Source of the DNA: Paucibacter sp963740455
Lineage (GTDB): Bacteria; Pseudomonadota; Gammaproteobacteria; Burkholderiales; Burkholderiaceae_C
Assembly (NCBI GenBank): GCA_963740455.1
Contig: CAVUEF010000007.1
Location: 1-64,000, forward strand
Direction of reading: 5' to 3'
Length of the DNA stretch: 64,000 bases
Part shown: positions 9,043-19,253 of the stretch, piece by piece
Numbering within the stretch: position 1 is the first letter of the stretch
Layout: each line of letters starts with the position of its first letter
Position numbers and translations under genes: made by a program
Notes under the pieces: model-generated
Databases searched by the model: none
What the model was told of the DNA's origin: nothing
What the model saw: the letters and a program-made list of their open reading frames with translations, nothing else

Positions 9043-9630
9043 ATGCCCCAAATGCCACCCGTCACCAAGACCTTGATGCTGATATGCGTCGGGCTGTTCT
9101 GCGTGTTTCTGCTCGTGCCGCCGCAGGTCTCCGCGTGGTTCGAGTTGTGGCCATTGGGAACGGGAAATTTCTGGCCTTGGCAGCTGTTCACCTATGCCTT
9201 CTTGCACGGCAGCATCGGGCATTTGTTCTTCAATATGCTGGGCCTGTGGATGTTCGGCTCCGAGCTTGAACAACTCTGGGGACCCAAACGCTATATGCAG
9301 ATGCTGGCCGCCAGTGTGCTGTCGGCGGCCTTGGCACAACTCGCGTTCACTTACCTGATCGATTCGGGCAATCCGACGGTGGGCGCTTCGGGCGCCTTGT
9401 TCGGCCTGCTGCTGTCGTTTGGCATGTTGTTTCCGAACCGCATCATCATGCCGCTGTTCCCCCCGATACCGATGAAGGCCAAGTACTTCGTGGCCGTGTT
9501 CGGTGCACTGGAGTTGTTCCTGGGCCTGGGCGGCGGTGGCGGCATCGCGCACTTCGCCCACCTGGGCGGCATGCTGGGCGCCTACTTGCTGATTCGCTAC
9601 TGGCGCAGCGGTCGCTCAAGACGCCGCTAG
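9043..9630 (+). CDS. Rhomboid family intramembrane serine protease
   Basis: Six-helix membrane protease that cuts transmembrane substrates. The catalytic Ser116 lies in GASGALFG and the His173 in AHFAHLGG; HGSIGHLFFNMLGLW is the conserved second-helix region. The 195-residue length is normal. The stop codon TAG (9628-9630) is part of the CTAG where an IS1182-like element has inserted. Joining the flanks without the element gives the same TAG, so the protein is unchanged. Substrate unknown. Confidence 0.92.
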   Translation: MPQMPPVTKTLMLICVGLFCVFLLVPPQVSAWFELWPLGTGNFWPWQLFTYAFLHGSIGHLFFNMLGLWMFGSELEQLWGPKRYMQMLAASVLSAALAQLAFTYLIDSGNPTVGASGALFGLLLSFGMLFPNRIIMPLFPPIPMKAKYFVAVFGALELFLGLGGGGGIAHFAHLGGMLGAYLLIRYWRSGRSRRR

Positions 9631-11203
9631 GAGTCTGGGCGGCAGAAACTAGGGTTGTCACCAACAACGCAGATTGAGGTTTTGCGTTGATTGGGGATGA
9701 GCACCAGCTACGTTCCTTACCAGCCCGAACAACAGTACCTTTTGCCCTGCGCTTTGCAGGAATGGTTGCCGCAGGGTCACTTGGCCTACTTCATCGGTGA
9801 CACCGTGGACAGCCTGAACCTGCGCGCCTTTCATGCGCGCTACGCAGGTGGTGGATCACGCAACCAACCGTTTCATCCGGCCATGATGGTCAAGGTGCTG
9901 ATTTACGCTTATGCCACCGGAGTCTTCAGCTCGCGCAAGATTGCCAAGAAGCTGCACGAGGACGTGGCGTTTCGGGTGCTGGGGGCGGAGAACTTTCCGG
10001 CCCACCGCACGATTCGCGACTTTCGTGCGTTGCACCTGAACGAGTTCACGGAACTGTTTGTCCAGGTCGTGCGCTTGGCACGCGAGATGGGTTTGGTCAA
10101 GCTGGGCACGATTGCCGTGGACGGCACCAAGATCAAGGCCAACGCCAGCCGCCACAAAGCCATGAGCTATGGGCGCATGCAAGCGGCAGAAGCAGAACTC
10201 AAGGCGCAGATCACTGCGCTGGTGAAGAAGGTGGCCAGCACCGATGAGGCCGAGAAGAACGAGCCCGATCTGGACATTCCTGCCGAGATCGAACGCAGGC
10301 AAGCACGCTTGGCTGCCATTGTTGCTGCCAAGGCTCGGCTGGAAGAGCGTCAACGCCAAAGCGATTCCCAGCGCGGGCGCACACCCGACGATGAACGCAA
10401 GCCCAAGGACAAAGACGGCAAGCCCAAAGGGGGCAAGCCCTACCAGCGCGACTTTGGTGTCCCTGCGCCCAAAGCACAGGACAGCTTTACCGACCCCGAG
10501 TCGCGCATCATGAAGCGTGCCGGTGGCGGGTTTGACTACAGCTACAACGCGCAGACTGCAGTGGACGAGGCGGCACACATCATCGTGGCCGCCGAAGTCG
10601 TCAACACGAGCTCGGACGTGCAGCAACTGCCCATGGTGCTGAAGGCCGTCAAACGGCACACGGGCGCTTGTGCCGCTCAGGTGTTGGCCGATGCAGGCTA
10701 CCGCAGCGAGGCGGTGATGGGCGAATTGGCGATCACACACCCGGATACAGAGCTGGTCATTGCGCTGGGGCGCGAGGGCAAGGTGCTGGCCAAACCCAGG
10801 GACGCGCAGCGTTACCCGCACACCGTGGCGATGGCCGCCAAGTTCGAAACGGAACAAGGCAAGATTGATTACCGCAAACGCAAGTGGATAGCTGAGCCAC
10901 CCAACGGCTGGATCAAGAACGTTCTGGGATTCCGCCAGTTCAGCATGCGAGGGCTACAAAAGGCACAAGCCGAGTTCAAGCTCGTGTGCCTGGCGCTGAA
11001 CCTGCGCAGAATGGGGGCCATGCAGGGCTGTTAAAGCAAGCAAAGCGGGGAAAAACATCAATGTGCCGGGCTGGGCCGGTTGCAACCGCCAACGCGTCAC
11101 CACCGACCCAGGTGCTGATGGACTCGCTCATCACAACCCAGACGACTTTGCGTCGCCAATCGTCAAAACCACCCTTGTCGAAAATCTTCTGTCGCCCAGA
11201 CTC
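9631..11203 (+). mobile_element. IS1182-like insertion sequence at CTAG
   Basis: About 1.57 kb element with 17-bp terminal inverted repeats at 9631-9647 and 11187-11203 that differ at one base (GAGTCTGGGCGGCAGAA against GAGTCTGGGCGACAGAA). CTAG flanks both sides (9627-9630 and 11204-11207), either a 4-bp target duplication or the preserved palindromic target. It holds one intact transposase gene. About 150 bp after the transposase appears non-coding. The element sits between convergent genes and alters the C-terminus of the SDR gene. Confidence 0.92.
9697..11034 (+). CDS. IS1182 family transposase
   Basis: DDE transposase of about 445 residues. The N-terminal DUF772-type region (YQPEQQYLLPCALQEWLPQGHLAYF, then FHPAMMVKVLIYAY) is typical. 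The catalytic core has GTIAVDGTKIKANAS for the first Asp, LADAGYRSE for the second and YRKRKWIAEPPNGWIKNVLGFRQF for the Glu region. A charged, coiled insertion (residues about 170-245) separates the core halves. The reading frame is complete, so the element may still be active. The start is either ATG 9691 or ATG 9697. Confidence 0.93.
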   Translation: MSTSYVPYQPEQQYLLPCALQEWLPQGHLAYFIGDTVDSLNLRAFHARYAGGGSRNQPFHPAMMVKVLIYAYATGVFSSRKIAKKLHEDVAFRVLGAENFPAHRTIRDFRALHLNEFTELFVQVVRLAREMGLVKLGTIAVDGTKIKANASRHKAMSYGRMQAAEAELKAQITALVKKVASTDEAEKNEPDLDIPAEIERRQARLAAIVAAKARLEERQRQSDSQRGRTPDDERKPKDKDGKPKGGKPYQRDFGVPAPKAQDSFTDPESRIMKRAGGGFDYSYNAQTAVDEAAHIIVAAEVVNTSSDVQQLPMVLKAVKRHTGACAAQVLADAGYRSEAVMGELAITHPDTELVIALGREGKVLAKPRDAQRYPHTVAMAAKFETEQGKIDYRKRKWIAEPPNGWIKNVLGFRQFSMRGLQKAQAEFKLVCLALNLRRMGAMQGC

Positions 11204-12098
11204 CTAGCCCCTGCGCGGCCTGCGGGTAGCGCAGCTTCAGGCGCAGTTCGCGCTTGAGTCGCTCATTCATCAAACGGCGTGACTCGCCCATGAAGCTCAG
11301 CTGCATGGGCGACAGCGTTGCCTGCGCCTCCTCCCGGCTGATGCGCGCCGGCCTGGGCAGGCCGCACACGTCGGCCGCCAGATCGAAGTAGTCACCCATC
11401 CTCATTTGCGTGTCGTCGCACACATGCACGGCACGCTGCGGCAAGGCCCTGAACAAGGCCAGCACGCAAGCGCGCGCCAGGTCGTCGGCATGAATGTGGT
11501 TGGTGTAGACGTCGTCTTCGCCGCGCAAGACCGGCGCGCCGCGGGCCAGACGCTCACGCGGATGACCGCCCGCGCGATCGCCCGCGTAGATGCCAGGAAT
11601 GCGCAGCAGACTCACGCGGACATTGAAGCGCGCGCCATACCAGCGCAGCCGCGCCTCGGCATCGACGCGCCGCTTGGCGCGCTCGGTGCTGGGAGCCACA
11701 GCGCGGCATTCGTCGAACAGCGCGCCGCCGCAATCACCGTAGACGCCGGTGGTGCTGGCATAGACGAGGCGACGCACACGGTTCTTGCGGCTGAGCGCCC
11801 GCAGCAGGGCCAGGGTGCGCTGGTCGTGCTCGCCGTGCGCCTGCGGCGGCGCCAGGTGCAGCACCTTGTCGACCAGGCCGGCGAGCCGCGCCAGCGTCTG
11901 CGGCTCGTCCAGATTGCCGATCAGGGGGATGGCCCCGGCAGCGCGCAGCGCGGGCACGCGCGCCGCATCGCTCGTCAAGGCGAGCACGCGCCAGCGGCCT
12001 TGCAGGAGCTTGAGCACACGCAGGCCGACATCGCCACAACCCACAATCAAGAGCGTCGGACGTTTGAAACCGGGTGTGCACGATCGGCGCATGGGCAT
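11163..12098 (-). CDS. NAD-dependent epimerase/dehydratase family protein (atypical SDR), C-terminus rewritten by IS
   Basis: Rossmann-fold protein starting TLLIVGCGDVGLRVLKLL, with YASTTGVYGDCGG and RVSLLRIPGIYAG typical of atypical SDRs of the YeeZ type. The canonical YxxxK is not visible, so redox activity is doubtful. The present frame runs through CTAG into the IS end, adding about 13 foreign residues (ending FRQGWF). Removing the IS gives a native end AQGLAAS and stop. No clear Shine-Dalgarno precedes ATG 12098; ATG 12092 is an alternative start. Function unknown. Confidence 0.8.
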   Translation of the reverse strand: MPMRRSCTPGFKRPTLLIVGCGDVGLRVLKLLQGRWRVLALTSDAARVPALRAAGAIPLIGNLDEPQTLARLAGLVDKVLHLAPPQAHGEHDQRTLALLRALSRKNRVRRLVYASTTGVYGDCGGALFDECRAVAPSTERAKRRVDAEARLRWYGARFNVRVSLLRIPGIYAGDRAGGHPRERLARGAPVLRGEDDVYTNHIHADDLARACVLALFRALPQRAVHVCDDTQMRMGDYFDLAADVCGLPRPARISREEAQATLSPMQLSFMGESRRLMNERLKRELRLKLRYPQAAQGLGVWATEDFRQGWF

Positions 12099-12132
12099 GC
12101 AGGCTTGAGGCAGAATGGGTCTTCAGTTTACG

Positions 12133-12161
12133 GCCCCGTGTCCGCCCAGGGACGGGGCTTT
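12133..12161 (+). other. GC hairpin with short T run in the reductase leader
   Basis: GCCCCGT (12133-12139) pairs with ACGGGGC (12152-12158) around a 12-nt loop, followed by TTT. It lies about 40 bases before the reductase start and could be an attenuator or weak terminator. I did not match it to a riboswitch class. Confidence 0.3.
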
Positions 12162-12199
12162 GTTCATTCACGCACTCACGCATTCACAATTCGGCCGCC

Positions 12200-13231
12200 A
12201 TGAATTTCAACGTCACTCTCCAGCCCAGCCTGCGCAGGTTTCAAGTCGAGTCCGGCGAGACCGTGCTCGGCGCGGCCATACGCCTGGGCATCGGCATGCC
12301 TTATGGCTGCCAGGACGGCGCTTGCGGCAGCTGCAAGTGCAGGCTGCTCGAGGGGCGGGTGGTGCATGGCGCGCATCAGTACAAGGCACTGTCGCAGGCC
12401 GAAGAGCTCGACGGCATGATGCTGGCCTGCTGCGCCAAGCCGCAGACCGATTGCGTGATCGAAGCGCGCACCGTGCCCGGTGCCGGTGAATTTCCGATTC
12501 TGAAAATGCCGAGCCGCGTCATCAGCATCGAGCGCCCGGCGCCCGATGTGGCGGTGCTTCGCATGCAGCTTGCAGCCACACAGAACTTCCAGTTCCACGC
12601 GGGTCAGTATGTCGAGTTCATGTTGCGCGACGGCAGCCGGCGCAGCTACAGCGTGGCCAATGCACCGCACCTGCTGGGCGACCCGCCCGCGATCGAACTG
12701 CATATCCGCCACATGCCGGGCGGCAAATTCACCGACCATGTGTTTGGCGCGCTCAAGGAAAAAGACATCCTGCGCATGGAAGGCCCGTTCGGCAGCTTCT
12801 TTCTGCGCGAGGACAGCAGCAAGCCCATCGTGCTGCTGGCCAGCGGCACCGGCTTTGCCCCGATCAAGGCCATCATCGAGCGCTTGCAGCACCTGGCCTC
12901 GACACGCCCGGCCGTGCTCTATTGGGGTTGCCGCAGCAAGCCTGATCTGTATTTGCACGCATGGGCGCTGCAGGCCGCCGCGAGCACGGCGCAGTTGCGC
13001 TATGTGCCGGTGCTCTCGCAAGCCGGGCCCGAAGACGATTGGACGGGCCGCACGGGCCTCGTGCATCAGGCCGTGCTCGCCGACTTTTCCGATCTCTCGG
13101 GGCATCAGGTCTATGCCTGCGGTGCGCCCATCATGGTGGAATCAGCGCAGCGCGACTTCGTGACGCTGGCCGGACTGCCGGCGGACGAGTTCTACGCTGA
13201 CTCCTTCACCTCGGAGGCCGACAAGCAGTAG
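12200..13231 (+). CDS. 2Fe-2S ferredoxin-type flavoreductase (CDP-6-deoxy-glucoseen reductase-like)
   Basis: Electron-transfer reductase of 343 residues. An N-terminal plant-type ferredoxin domain binds 2Fe-2S through Cys37, Cys42, Cys45 and a Cys at 77/78. It is followed by an FAD-binding domain (RRSYSVANAP) and an NAD-binding domain (VLLASGTGFAPIKAII). The family includes AscD/DdhD reductases and oxygenase reductases. No oxygenase or deoxysugar gene is adjacent, so the partner cannot be deduced. ATG 12200 starts directly at the ferredoxin domain (MNFNVTLQPS), which decides the start. Confidence 0.85.
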   Translation: MNFNVTLQPSLRRFQVESGETVLGAAIRLGIGMPYGCQDGACGSCKCRLLEGRVVHGAHQYKALSQAEELDGMMLACCAKPQTDCVIEARTVPGAGEFPILKMPSRVISIERPAPDVAVLRMQLAATQNFQFHAGQYVEFMLRDGSRRSYSVANAPHLLGDPPAIELHIRHMPGGKFTDHVFGALKEKDILRMEGPFGSFFLREDSSKPIVLLASGTGFAPIKAIIERLQHLASTRPAVLYWGCRSKPDLYLHAWALQAAASTAQLRYVPVLSQAGPEDDWTGRTGLVHQAVLADFSDLSGHQVYACGAPIMVESAQRDFVTLAGLPADEFYADSFTSEADKQ

Positions 13232-13317
13232 CCTGGCGGCCGCGCACAACGCCAGACAAAGACGGCGCAAACAACGGCGCTTTTGTTGGCGAACGGCCGC
13301 TCAGCCGGTGCGTCTTC

Positions 13318-14034
13318 TCATTCGCCCAGATACGCGGCGCGCACGCCGGGATCATTGAGCAGCTCTTTGGCGTCGCCGCTGAGCGTGATCTTGCCCGACT
13401 CCATCACGTAGCCGCGATCGGCCAGGCCAAGCGCTCGGCTGGCGTTCTGCTCGACCAGCAGGATCGTCACCCCTTGCTTGTGGATGTCGCTCACCACCTC
13501 GAAAATCTTGTCGACCAGAATCGGGCTCAGGCCCATCGAGGGCTCATCCATCAGCAAGACCTTGGGACGCGCCATCAGCGCGCGGCCCATCGCCAGCATC
13601 TGCTGCTCGCCCCCCGACATGGTGCCGGCGAGTTGATTGCGACGCTCTTTCAGGCGCGGAAAGATGCCGAACACCTTTTCCATGTCGGCGTCGATTTCAT
13701 TGTCGTTGCGGACAAAGGCGCCCATTTGCAGGTTCTCGGTGATGGTCATGCGAGAAAATACGCCGCGCCCCTCGGGCACCATCACCAGGCCTTGCTTGAC
13801 CAGATTCCAGGCGCCCTGCCCCTTGATGGACTTGCCCATGAACAGCACATCGCCATCGGCCACCGGTTGGGTGCCGGTGATGGCTTTCAGCGTGGTGGTC
13901 TTGCCCGCGCCATTGGCGCCAATCAGGCTGACCAGCTCGCCTTGCCTGATCTCGAAATCGACCCCCTTGACGGCTTTGATGCCGCCGTAGGCCACGTTCA
14001 GGTTCACGACCTTGAGCAGGATGCTTTCAGACAT
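13318..14034 (-). CDS. livF: Branched-chain amino acid ABC transporter ATPase LivF
   Basis: ATP-binding subunit of a LIV-type importer. Walker A is GANGAGKTT, the ABC signature TMSGGEQQMLA, Walker B VLLMDEPSMGLSP. GGAG lies 7 bases before ATG 14034, which I preferred over the upstream ATG at 14061. It is the last gene of the run livH-livM-livG-livF on the minus strand. Confidence 0.95.
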   Translation of the reverse strand: MSESILLKVVNLNVAYGGIKAVKGVDFEIRQGELVSLIGANGAGKTTTLKAITGTQPVADGDVLFMGKSIKGQGAWNLVKQGLVMVPEGRGVFSRMTITENLQMGAFVRNDNEIDADMEKVFGIFPRLKERRNQLAGTMSGGEQQMLAMGRALMARPKVLLMDEPSMGLSPILVDKIFEVVSDIHKQGVTILLVEQNASRALGLADRGYVMESGKITLSGDAKELLNDPGVRAAYLGE

Positions 14035-14057
14035 TGAGTTTCTCCGTCCCTTCGTCT

Positions 14058-14834
14058 TCAATGTGCCTTGTGAGCGGCGCCCAAATAGGCTTCGATCACT
14101 TGTTCGTTGCGCTGCACCTCAAACGGCGTGCCCTCGGCGATTTGCTTGCCGTAGTCGAGCACCGTGACGCGGTCGCACAGTCCCATCACCAGTTTCACGT
14201 CGTGCTCGATGAGCAGAATCGTGCGGCCATCATTGCGGATGCGGTCGATCAACTCGCGCAGCACCACTTTCTCGGTGGTATTCATGCCGGCAGCCGGCTC
14301 GTCCAGCGCGATCAGCTTGGGATCGGTCGCCAAGGCGCGAGCAATTTCCAGGCGACGCTGGTCGCCGTAGCTCAGCGTGCGCGCCTTGAACTCGGCCATC
14401 TGACCGATGCCCACATAGTCGAGCAGTTCTTGCGCGCGCTTGGCAATGGCCGCTTCCTCGGCCTTGAAGCCGGGGGTGCGCAAGACCGCGCCCCACAAGC
14501 CCGAGCGACTGCGCACGTGGCGGCCCACCATGACGTTCTCGAGCGCCGTCATCTCGGCAAACAAGCGGATGTTCTGGAAGGTGCGGGCAATTCCCGCCTT
14601 GGCCACTTCGTGTACAGCACTCGGTTTGTAGAGTTCACCGCCCAACTCGAAGCTGCCCGCGTCTGGCGTGTAAAGACCGGTGATGACGTTGAAGAAGGTC
14701 GTCTTGCCGGCACCATTGGGTCCGATCAACCCATAGACCTGGCCTTTTTGAATCCGGATACCCACTTCCGACAAGGCTTGCAGGCCGCCAAAACGCTTGG
14801 AAACACCGGTCACGTTCAATACATAGTCAGACAT
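14058..14834 (-). CDS. livG: Branched-chain amino acid ABC transporter ATPase LivG
   Basis: Second ATPase of the LIV importer, 258 residues. Walker A is GPNGAGKTT, the signature region LSYGDQRRLEIARAL and Walker B LIALDEPAAGMN, the LivG variant. It lies 10 bases after livM and 23 bases before livF, so all are one transcript. The transported amino acid or amide cannot be told from these subunits alone. Confidence 0.95.
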   Translation of the reverse strand: MSDYVLNVTGVSKRFGGLQALSEVGIRIQKGQVYGLIGPNGAGKTTFFNVITGLYTPDAGSFELGGELYKPSAVHEVAKAGIARTFQNIRLFAEMTALENVMVGRHVRSRSGLWGAVLRTPGFKAEEAAIAKRAQELLDYVGIGQMAEFKARTLSYGDQRRLEIARALATDPKLIALDEPAAGMNTTEKVVLRELIDRIRNDGRTILLIEHDVKLVMGLCDRVTVLDYGKQIAEGTPFEVQRNEQVIEAYLGAAHKAH

Positions 14835-14844
14835 GCTGCCTTCC

Positions 14845-15927
<1,083 letters not shown>

Positions 15928-15944
15928 GAAGGACTCCTTGTGCC

Positions 15945-16868
15945 TCAGGCGCGATCAGCAACGCGTTCACCCAGCAAACCCGAAGGTCGCAGCGTGAGCA
16001 CCAGAATCAGCGCAATGAAGGCGAAGATGTCGGAGTAATTGCTGCCCAGCACACCGCCAGTGAGGGCGCCAAGATAGCCTGCACCGATCGCCTCGATCAG
16101 GCCCAGCAGCACACCGCCGAGCATGGCGCCGGCCAGGTTGCCGATGCCACCCAGCACCGCGGCCGTGAACGCCTTCATTCCCGGCATGAAGCCCATGGTG
16201 TGCTGCACCGTGCCGTAGTTGGCCGCCCACATGATGCCCGCCACGGCGGCCAGCGCGGCACCAATCACGAAGGTCGCCGAGATCACCGAATCGGGCTTCA
16301 CGCCCATCAGAGCCGCCACCCGCGGATTTTCTGCGGTGGCCCGCATCGCACGGCCCAATTTGGTGTAATTCACCAGCCACATCAGACCCCCCAGAATCAC
16401 CACCGTGCTCACCAGAATCATGATCTGCACGACGGTGATCACCGGACCGCCCAGGTCAAACGGCGTCGAGGGCAGCAAAATCGGAAAGGGCTTGGGGTTG
16501 GGCTTCCAGACAATCATCGCCAGTGTTTGCAGCAGCAGCGACATGCCCATCGCCGTGATCAGCGGCGCCAGGCGCGGCGCGTTGCGCAGCGGCCGGTAAG
16601 CGATCTTCTCGACGGCGAAGTTCAAGGTGGTGCAGACAATGATGGCCGCCACCATTGAAATCAACAACAGCAGCCATCCCGGCAGTCCGACATCGGCCAG
16701 CAATGTGACCACCGTCCAGCTCGTCATCGCACCCACCATCAAGACCTCTCCATGGGCGAAGTTGATCAGGTTGATGATGCCGTAGACCATGGTGTAGCCC
16801 AAGGCTACCAATGCGTACATGCTGCCCAGCACCAGACCATTGATGATCTGCTGGATAAAGGTTTCCAT
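15945..16868 (-). CDS. livH: Branched-chain amino acid ABC transporter permease LivH
   Basis: Partner permease of LivM, 307 residues. It starts METFIQQIINGLVLGSMYALVALGYTMVYGIINLINFAHGE in one run, here described by its opening METFIQQ and the conserved NFAHGE. AGGAG lies just before ATG 16868, so I rejected the longer upstream start at 16898. First gene of the liv run; no substrate-binding protein gene (livK/livJ) lies in the window, so the binding protein must be encoded elsewhere. Confidence 0.94.
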   Translation of the reverse strand: METFIQQIINGLVLGSMYALVALGYTMVYGIINLINFAHGEVLMVGAMTSWTVVTLLADVGLPGWLLLLISMVAAIIVCTTLNFAVEKIAYRPLRNAPRLAPLITAMGMSLLLQTLAMIVWKPNPKPFPILLPSTPFDLGGPVITVVQIMILVSTVVILGGLMWLVNYTKLGRAMRATAENPRVAALMGVKPDSVISATFVIGAALAAVAGIMWAANYGTVQHTMGFMPGMKAFTAAVLGGIGNLAGAMLGGVLLGLIEAIGAGYLGALTGGVLGSNYSDIFAFIALILVLTLRPSGLLGERVADRA

Positions 16869-17138
16869 TGAGGAGTCTCCTGAACGTCGCGGCACCAAAG
16901 CAGATCTGGCGCGCGCCCCGCGTTACTGCCCCAAGGGACGCAACGGGTAAAACACTGATTTTCGCTTCGCTGGATCGCCCGAAAACGGTCCAAGAGTCTT
17001 GCGAACCGCGTGCATTGTAAGAGCTCACTTGGCGCGGGCCGGCCCGGGCTTTCCCGCAAGGCCGAAATCACCTTCCGCCCTGTGCATCGCCATGATCGTT
17101 CGCCGAGAATTGACAAAAAAACTGGCGCACGCGCGACA
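16869..17138. other. Intergenic region before livH
   Basis: 270 bases between the end of rarA and the start of livH, both on the minus strand. It should carry the liv promoter. I see no convincing canonical promoter, terminator hairpin or riboswitch. Confidence 0.4.
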
Positions 17139-18494
17139 CTATTGCTTCTTCGCGCATCCTTGAACGACTCTTGCCTCGGCGTTCAAGCGACGCAGCTCGG
17201 CCAGCTTGTCGGCGATGCGTTGCTCCAGGCCGCGCGGCACGGGCTCGTAAAAACGCATGTCCTCAAGATGCTCGGGCAGATAGTGCTCGCCGGCCACGAA
17301 GGCATCGGGGGCGTCGTGCGCGTACTGGTAGTGGTCGCCATGGCCGAGCTGCTTCATCAGCTTGGTGGGCGCATTGCGCAAATGCATAGGCACCGGGCGC
17401 GTGCCGTCGGTTTTGACAAAGGCGCGTACGGCGTTATAGGCCTTGTAGACCGCGTTCGATTTGGGCGCGACGGCCAGGAACACGAGCGCCTGCGCCAATG
17501 CCAGCTCGCCCTCGGGAGAGCCCAGGCGCTCGTAGGTTTCTGACGCGTCCAGGCAGATGCGCAGCGCGCGCGGGTCGGCCAGACCGATGTCCTCGCTGGC
17601 CATGCGCACCAGGCGGCGCGCGATATAGCGCGGCTCGACGCCGCCGTCGAGCATGCGCGCAAACCAATACAAGGCGGCATCGGGGTCGGAGCCACGCACC
17701 GATTTGTGCAGCGCCGAGATCACGTCGTAGAACTGCTCGCCGCCCTTGTCATAGCGGCGCAACTGCTCGCCCAGACTCTGCTCGAGCGTGGCCTCGTCAA
17801 TCTGCGCCTGGCCCGCCGTGGCCAGCGTCGCCACCGTCTCCAACGCGTTCAACAGGCGCCGCGCATCGCCGTCGGCATAGGCTGCGAGTCGCCTGGCAGC
17901 CGCTTCGCTGAGGGGCGGACAGGCGAGCCGCGCCTGCGCGCGCGCGGCCAGTGCCAGCAACTCGGCCTCGTCCAGGGACTTGAGCACATGCACGCTGGCA
18001 CGCGACAGCAGCGCCGAGTTCACTTCAAATGACGGGTTCTCGGTGGTGGCGCCTATGAAGCTGAACAGGCCCGACTCGACATGCGGCAGGAACGCATCCT
18101 GCTGCGACTTGTTGAAACGGTGCACTTCGTCGACGAACACGACCGTGCGTCGCCCCTGTGCCCTGGCCACCTGCGCCCGCTCGACCGCTTCGCGTATCTC
18201 TTTCACCCCGCCCAGCACGGCCGAGATGGCAATGAACTGGGCGTCGAAGCTTTGTGCGACGAGCAGCGCCAGGGTGGTTTTTCCGACCCCCGGCGGCCCC
18301 CACAGAATCATCGAATGCAGACGCCCCGTTTCAAACGCCACACGCAGCGGCTTGCCCGGCCCGAGCAAATGCTGCTGGCCTATCACTTCGTCCAGGCTGC
18401 GCGGCCTGAGCTGCTCGGCCAGGGGCACGTGGCTCAGCGCCGGACTCGAGGCCGAGGCGGGATGCGGATCGAACAAGGGGTCTTGCGACGTCAT
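17139..18494 (-). CDS. rarA: Replication-associated recombination protein A (AAA ATPase)
   Basis: Clamp-loader-like ATPase (MgsA/Mgs1 family) acting at stalled replication forks, 451 residues. Walker A GPPGVGKT at residues 66-73, Walker B VFVDEVHRF, sensor region FIGATTENPSFEVN, and the C-terminal tetramerisation part (YQYAHDAPDAFVAGEHYLPE) are all present. In related bacteria ftsK-lolA-rarA often lie together; here cheW on the other strand separates lolA from rarA. Confidence 0.95.
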   Translation of the reverse strand: MTSQDPLFDPHPASASSPALSHVPLAEQLRPRSLDEVIGQQHLLGPGKPLRVAFETGRLHSMILWGPPGVGKTTLALLVAQSFDAQFIAISAVLGGVKEIREAVERAQVARAQGRRTVVFVDEVHRFNKSQQDAFLPHVESGLFSFIGATTENPSFEVNSALLSRASVHVLKSLDEAELLALAARAQARLACPPLSEAAARRLAAYADGDARRLLNALETVATLATAGQAQIDEATLEQSLGEQLRRYDKGGEQFYDVISALHKSVRGSDPDAALYWFARMLDGGVEPRYIARRLVRMASEDIGLADPRALRICLDASETYERLGSPEGELALAQALVFLAVAPKSNAVYKAYNAVRAFVKTDGTRPVPMHLRNAPTKLMKQLGHGDHYQYAHDAPDAFVAGEHYLPEHLEDMRFYEPVPRGLEQRIADKLAELRRLNAEARVVQGCAKKQ

Positions 18495-18632
18495 GCTGCG
18501 ATTGTCTCAGGCGCGCCAGCGCCGCGTGCATTGTTCACGTGTTGCCCCGCCTTGTGGCGATGCGCGGTCAATCAAGGCCAACCGCGGTCGCAAGGTCGAG
18601 TAGATTAGATAAAACTTCCAAGGCTACCGATC

Positions 18633-19190
18633 ATGAGTACTGGCACTGAACTCGTCGCAGTGAACACCGCAGCCTATCCCTTGGCACAGCGCCCCGGCGC
18701 CAGCGTGGCGGCCAACAGCGCGCCGGGTGAATACCTGAGCATGCGCCTGGGCGGGGAAGAATACGCGATCGAGATACTCAAGGTGCAGGAGATCCGCTCC
18801 TATGAGGAGCCGACCCATATTGCCAACGCTTCGCCCTGCGTGAGGGGGGTGCTGAATTTGCGCGGCAGCGTCGTGCCGGTCATGGACCTGCACCAGTTGT
18901 TCGATCTGCCGCCGATTGAAGTGGGCGCATCGACCGTCACCATCGTGCTGAACCTGGACAGTCAGACCGTCGGCGTGGTGGCCGATGCGGTGAATGACGT
19001 GGTGGAACTGCGCGCACAAGACATCAAGCCCACGCCAGGATTTTCTGGCGCGATCAAGTCCTCGCACATCACCGGCATTGGCACGCTGCGCAACAGCTTT
19101 GATGAATCGCGCATGCTGATCCTGATCGACGTGCAGGAACTGCTCTCCAAGGCCGGCGTGCTGCCCGGTGCAGAGTTGCAGGCCGCTTGA
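18633..19190 (+). CDS. CheW-like chemotaxis adaptor
   Basis: Scaffold linking receptors to a CheA-type kinase, 185 residues. After a 30-residue N-terminal extension the CheW fold begins at YLSMRLGGEEYAIEILKVQEI; GVLNLRGSVVPVMDL and VGVVADAVNDVVEL are hallmark motifs. It is a lone gene with no cheA or receptor nearby, so it may serve taxis or a pilus-type Che pathway encoded elsewhere. It stands between lolA and rarA on the opposite strand. Confidence 0.9.
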   Translation: MSTGTELVAVNTAAYPLAQRPGASVAANSAPGEYLSMRLGGEEYAIEILKVQEIRSYEEPTHIANASPCVRGVLNLRGSVVPVMDLHQLFDLPPIEVGASTVTIVLNLDSQTVGVVADAVNDVVELRAQDIKPTPGFSGAIKSSHITGIGTLRNSFDESRMLILIDVQELLSKAGVLPGAELQAA

Positions 19191-19253
19191 GCATGGGCGA
19201 CCGACGGGGTCAGGTCTTGCCATGAACCCGGCGCCTGTCGATGCGAACCGGCG

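Noticed and set aside
10986..11207. Small frames at the 3' end of the IS1182-like element
   Set aside because: They lie in the non-coding end and terminal repeat, with no start signals.
12133..12161. Riboswitch before the flavoreductase
   Set aside because: Only one simple hairpin; no match to a class I know.
17096..17150. TTGACA on the plus strand near the end of rarA as a promoter
   Set aside because: No suitable -10 at normal spacing and no plus-strand gene follows.
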